Source: Chrysaora quinquecirrha (Eukaryota > Cnidaria > Scyphozoa > Semaeostomeae > Pelagiidae). Taken from it: a DNA stretch of 64,000 nt. The notes beneath the pieces are model-generated. The model made no database searches. It worked only from the letters and a program-made list of their open reading frames with translations, and had not been told where the DNA came from. Location: positions 7,331,818-7,395,817 of the forward strand of contig JACTAT010000037.1 in assembly GCA_014526335.1 (NCBI GenBank), read 5' to 3'. A program made the position numbers and the translations under genes. How positions within the stretch are numbered: position 1 is the first letter of the stretch; every line of letters starts with the position of its first letter. Below are positions 46,951 to 64,000 of the stretch, piece after piece.

Positions 46951-48159
46951 GTGGTAGCTAGGATCTGATGGACGAAAAATTTAACATAACGCTCAAACAG
47001 CTAAAGGAATCTGCAACAGCGGCTCTCTTAAGCATAATTTGGCGAGACAGCAAGCAACAAGCAAAAATTAAGCTTATTGTATCAAAATTTACTTAAGTGT
47101 ACGCTAAAGGGCTTCTAAAAATGATAACCGATATATATAAACTAACAACAAAAATGACAGCTACCTTACTTAGGAGTAAAACCGCTTTCTCTTCGAACAT
47201 GTGACACGTGGACAGAAATAAGGTAATTTAGTCGTACAAGCAAAATAGTTAAAGACCAAAAGATCCTGAATCTAATGATAAGGCACTGCCCAAACAATCA
47301 AACATTGTTGGTCCAACGTCTGAGATTGGCTTGTCAAGCAAAAAAATGTTTTTGAACTATACGATTAAAATGAACTGAACTATATGAATATCATTACTTG
47401 TGCTTGTCAAGCAATGTCTTTCGACGTGGCCAAACGGTCAAGCATTGCTTGTAAAACAAATTTCAAATGTTGGACCACCTATGTTTGATCTTCTGGCTAC
47501 GGCCTAACGATTATGTCCATATTCCAGGTTCTTAATTTAAAAAGTTAAAAACGTATAAGGGAAGGTTCGAAAGCCTGAAGCGGTTCTCAATGAAATCATC
47601 TGTTGAAACATACTATAACCCGATATTAGACAATACCTAATAAAAGGGTCCCCCTTTTTACACGGAAAATTTGCTACCCCGTAAATCATTCTAACTTCCA
47701 TTTTGGCAAACCAGCAATAAACCGGAGAATCCGCACTCTAAGGTTTTTGGTACGACAGACTTTTTGATCCCACGATTATTCCAGCTCCATTCTTTAGTAC
47801 AAGCTCCAACCTCCTTACTTTTCCAACAAGAGGGACGTTTAATAGGGCTTCTAGGGAACATGGGAACATGCAAAATGTATCAGGGGAACATCGTGAAACA
47901 AGAAACAAATCCTCCCTATCAATCCGCTGGACTATGAATTTGAAAAATAAGCCTACAAAACGCCACGCAACAAGGAGATTTTCCATAGGGAACAGGAGAA
48001 CATGAAACCCCCGTAAACGATGCTCATTTGAGATTTAAGAGCGGACAGCGACAAAAGACATTATAGCTGTTTAGATATGTTGGTGCCAATCTATTTCGTA
48101 TTACTAATTCGAGAGGCGATAGATAGCGGTAATCTAGGAAAATGTAAACTGACCAACCG
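46951..48159. other. intergenic, with a MITE at about 47286-47504
   Basis: At 47286 'cccaaacaatcaaacattgt' and at 47504 the inverse (atgtttgatcttctggc) bound a roughly 220-bp MITE with ttggtccaac/ttggacca just inside. Around 47830-48010 GGGAACATG words recur, as they do at 10480-10560. No gene was seen. Confidence 0.5.
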
Positions 48160-63220
<15,061 letters not shown>

Positions 63221-64000
63221 CTTGAAGAAAGTGAGAAGAAAGTAAGAAAATCATTGTATAAATCTATAGGCTATAAATGACAACTTCTTTTTTCAACATT
63301 CGCTTTACTATTCAGAATTAACACAGATTGCAAAGAACCGTTTGCTCTTCAAAGCGAGATTTTATCGAATAAGCTGTTCTAATGATTCGCATTCGCCGGG
63401 TTTTCTAATAAGAAGGCGGTGATTAGTTAGTTGGTTTTAGGATGGTTGACTGATTGTGCTTATTTCAGCGTTTTTTGAATAGGATTCACAATGGAAACTC
63501 TACTGACGGACAACTCCACACAACGGACACCTCCACACAACGGACACCTCTACACAACGGACAAATCTCTCTTCGCATTTAACTTTTTTGTGTTTCGGTA
63601 ATTCTTTGCGTCATAAGGCCTTGTTAAACAAGGAGACATGTCGCGCGCGACATTGTCGCATGTGACATGTTCCCTTGATGTCTCCCAGTTTAGCCACCTC
63701 GGAAACTATGAAGCTCGCAACAAAACTTTGTAGCGAGAGACATGCAAATGTTTCTTGGAGACAACAAAAGCGTTTCTTGTCTCCGCGACTCGGGGGCATG
63801 TTACTGGCTTGTCACTCGCATGTTTAGCCACCCTGGGAGACACCCCAAATACAATGTCACGCGTGAAAAGTCTCCTAGTTTCGCCACAGCTATACAGTAC
63901 ATATTGATATATATTTGTCATGAATGGCGAACACAAGGATGGATTTTTTTTAACTACCGGCATACCACAATACTTGGGATTCAAACCTGGACTGTATGAC
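63221..64000. other. PASK intron or 5' region, SINE tail at the edge
   Basis: No further PASK exon was recognised up to the window end. The 63600-63890 part repeats GGAGACA/TGTCTCC words in both orientations and may be a TIR element. At 63946-64000 the inverse of a SINE B box (GGTTTGAATCCC) is followed by the tail seen at 53436. Confidence 0.45.
63500..63572. repeat. tandem CACAACGGACACCTC repeat
   Basis: Three to four units of about 18 bp (cacacaacggacacctc). Related words occur at 48910-48960. Confidence 0.8.

Overview
The window is eukaryotic, and animal. It is AT-rich, its genes are split by GT-AG introns, and the recognisable proteins are metazoan: a Rab-like J protein (DNAJC27), the BAR protein BIN3, PDCD2L, PAS-domain kinase PASK, and an NLR-type receptor combining HEPN, NB-ARC and helical repeats. 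That receptor architecture, together with THAP/YqaJ ISL2EU transposons, Penelope-like fragments and dense short inverted-repeat elements, suggests a marine invertebrate. A cnidarian is my best guess, but this is inference; no rRNA or mitochondrial marker is present.

Layout. 1-2.5 kb: a Penelope-like element tail (minus) split by a short ISL2EU transposon. 4.4-5.6 kb: a LINE reverse transcriptase scrap, then an intronless BIN3 gene (minus). 7.1-22.2 kb: DNAJC27 (plus), six coding exons. Its 9.4 kb intron 4 holds a short TIR element touching the splice donor, then a 7.6 kb composite of a CACTA-like element carrying two tandem Helentron-like elements, one with a 69-bp minisatellite. 23.8-28.6 kb: the HEPN/NB-ARC NLR-like gene (minus), with two 1-nt frame breaks. 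29.4-34.0 kb: a non-autonomous hAT element with a perfect 8-bp target duplication, carrying a near-complete two-gene ISL2EU transposon. 35.2-36.6 kb: a dimeric fold-back element. 37.4-38.4 kb: an unrecognised single-exon gene (plus), convergent with PDCD2L (38.7-45.4 kb, minus), whose intron 1 contains about 2 kb of a 17-bp minisatellite. 48.2-63.2 kb: PASK (minus), fourteen exons visible, with its 5' end beyond the window.

The host genes are unrelated housekeeping or signalling genes and do not form an operon-like unit. What unifies the window is nested transposition. One group of elements shares TACAC...TTTTTATAAG termini, while each subfamily has its own short motif repeated at the ends and inside. 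Most frame breaks are single missing bases next to homopolymer runs, so several apparent pseudogenes may be sequence errors.

Exon coordinates were set by hand from splice consensus and reading-frame phase. Function calls rest on motif recognition, not on database searches.
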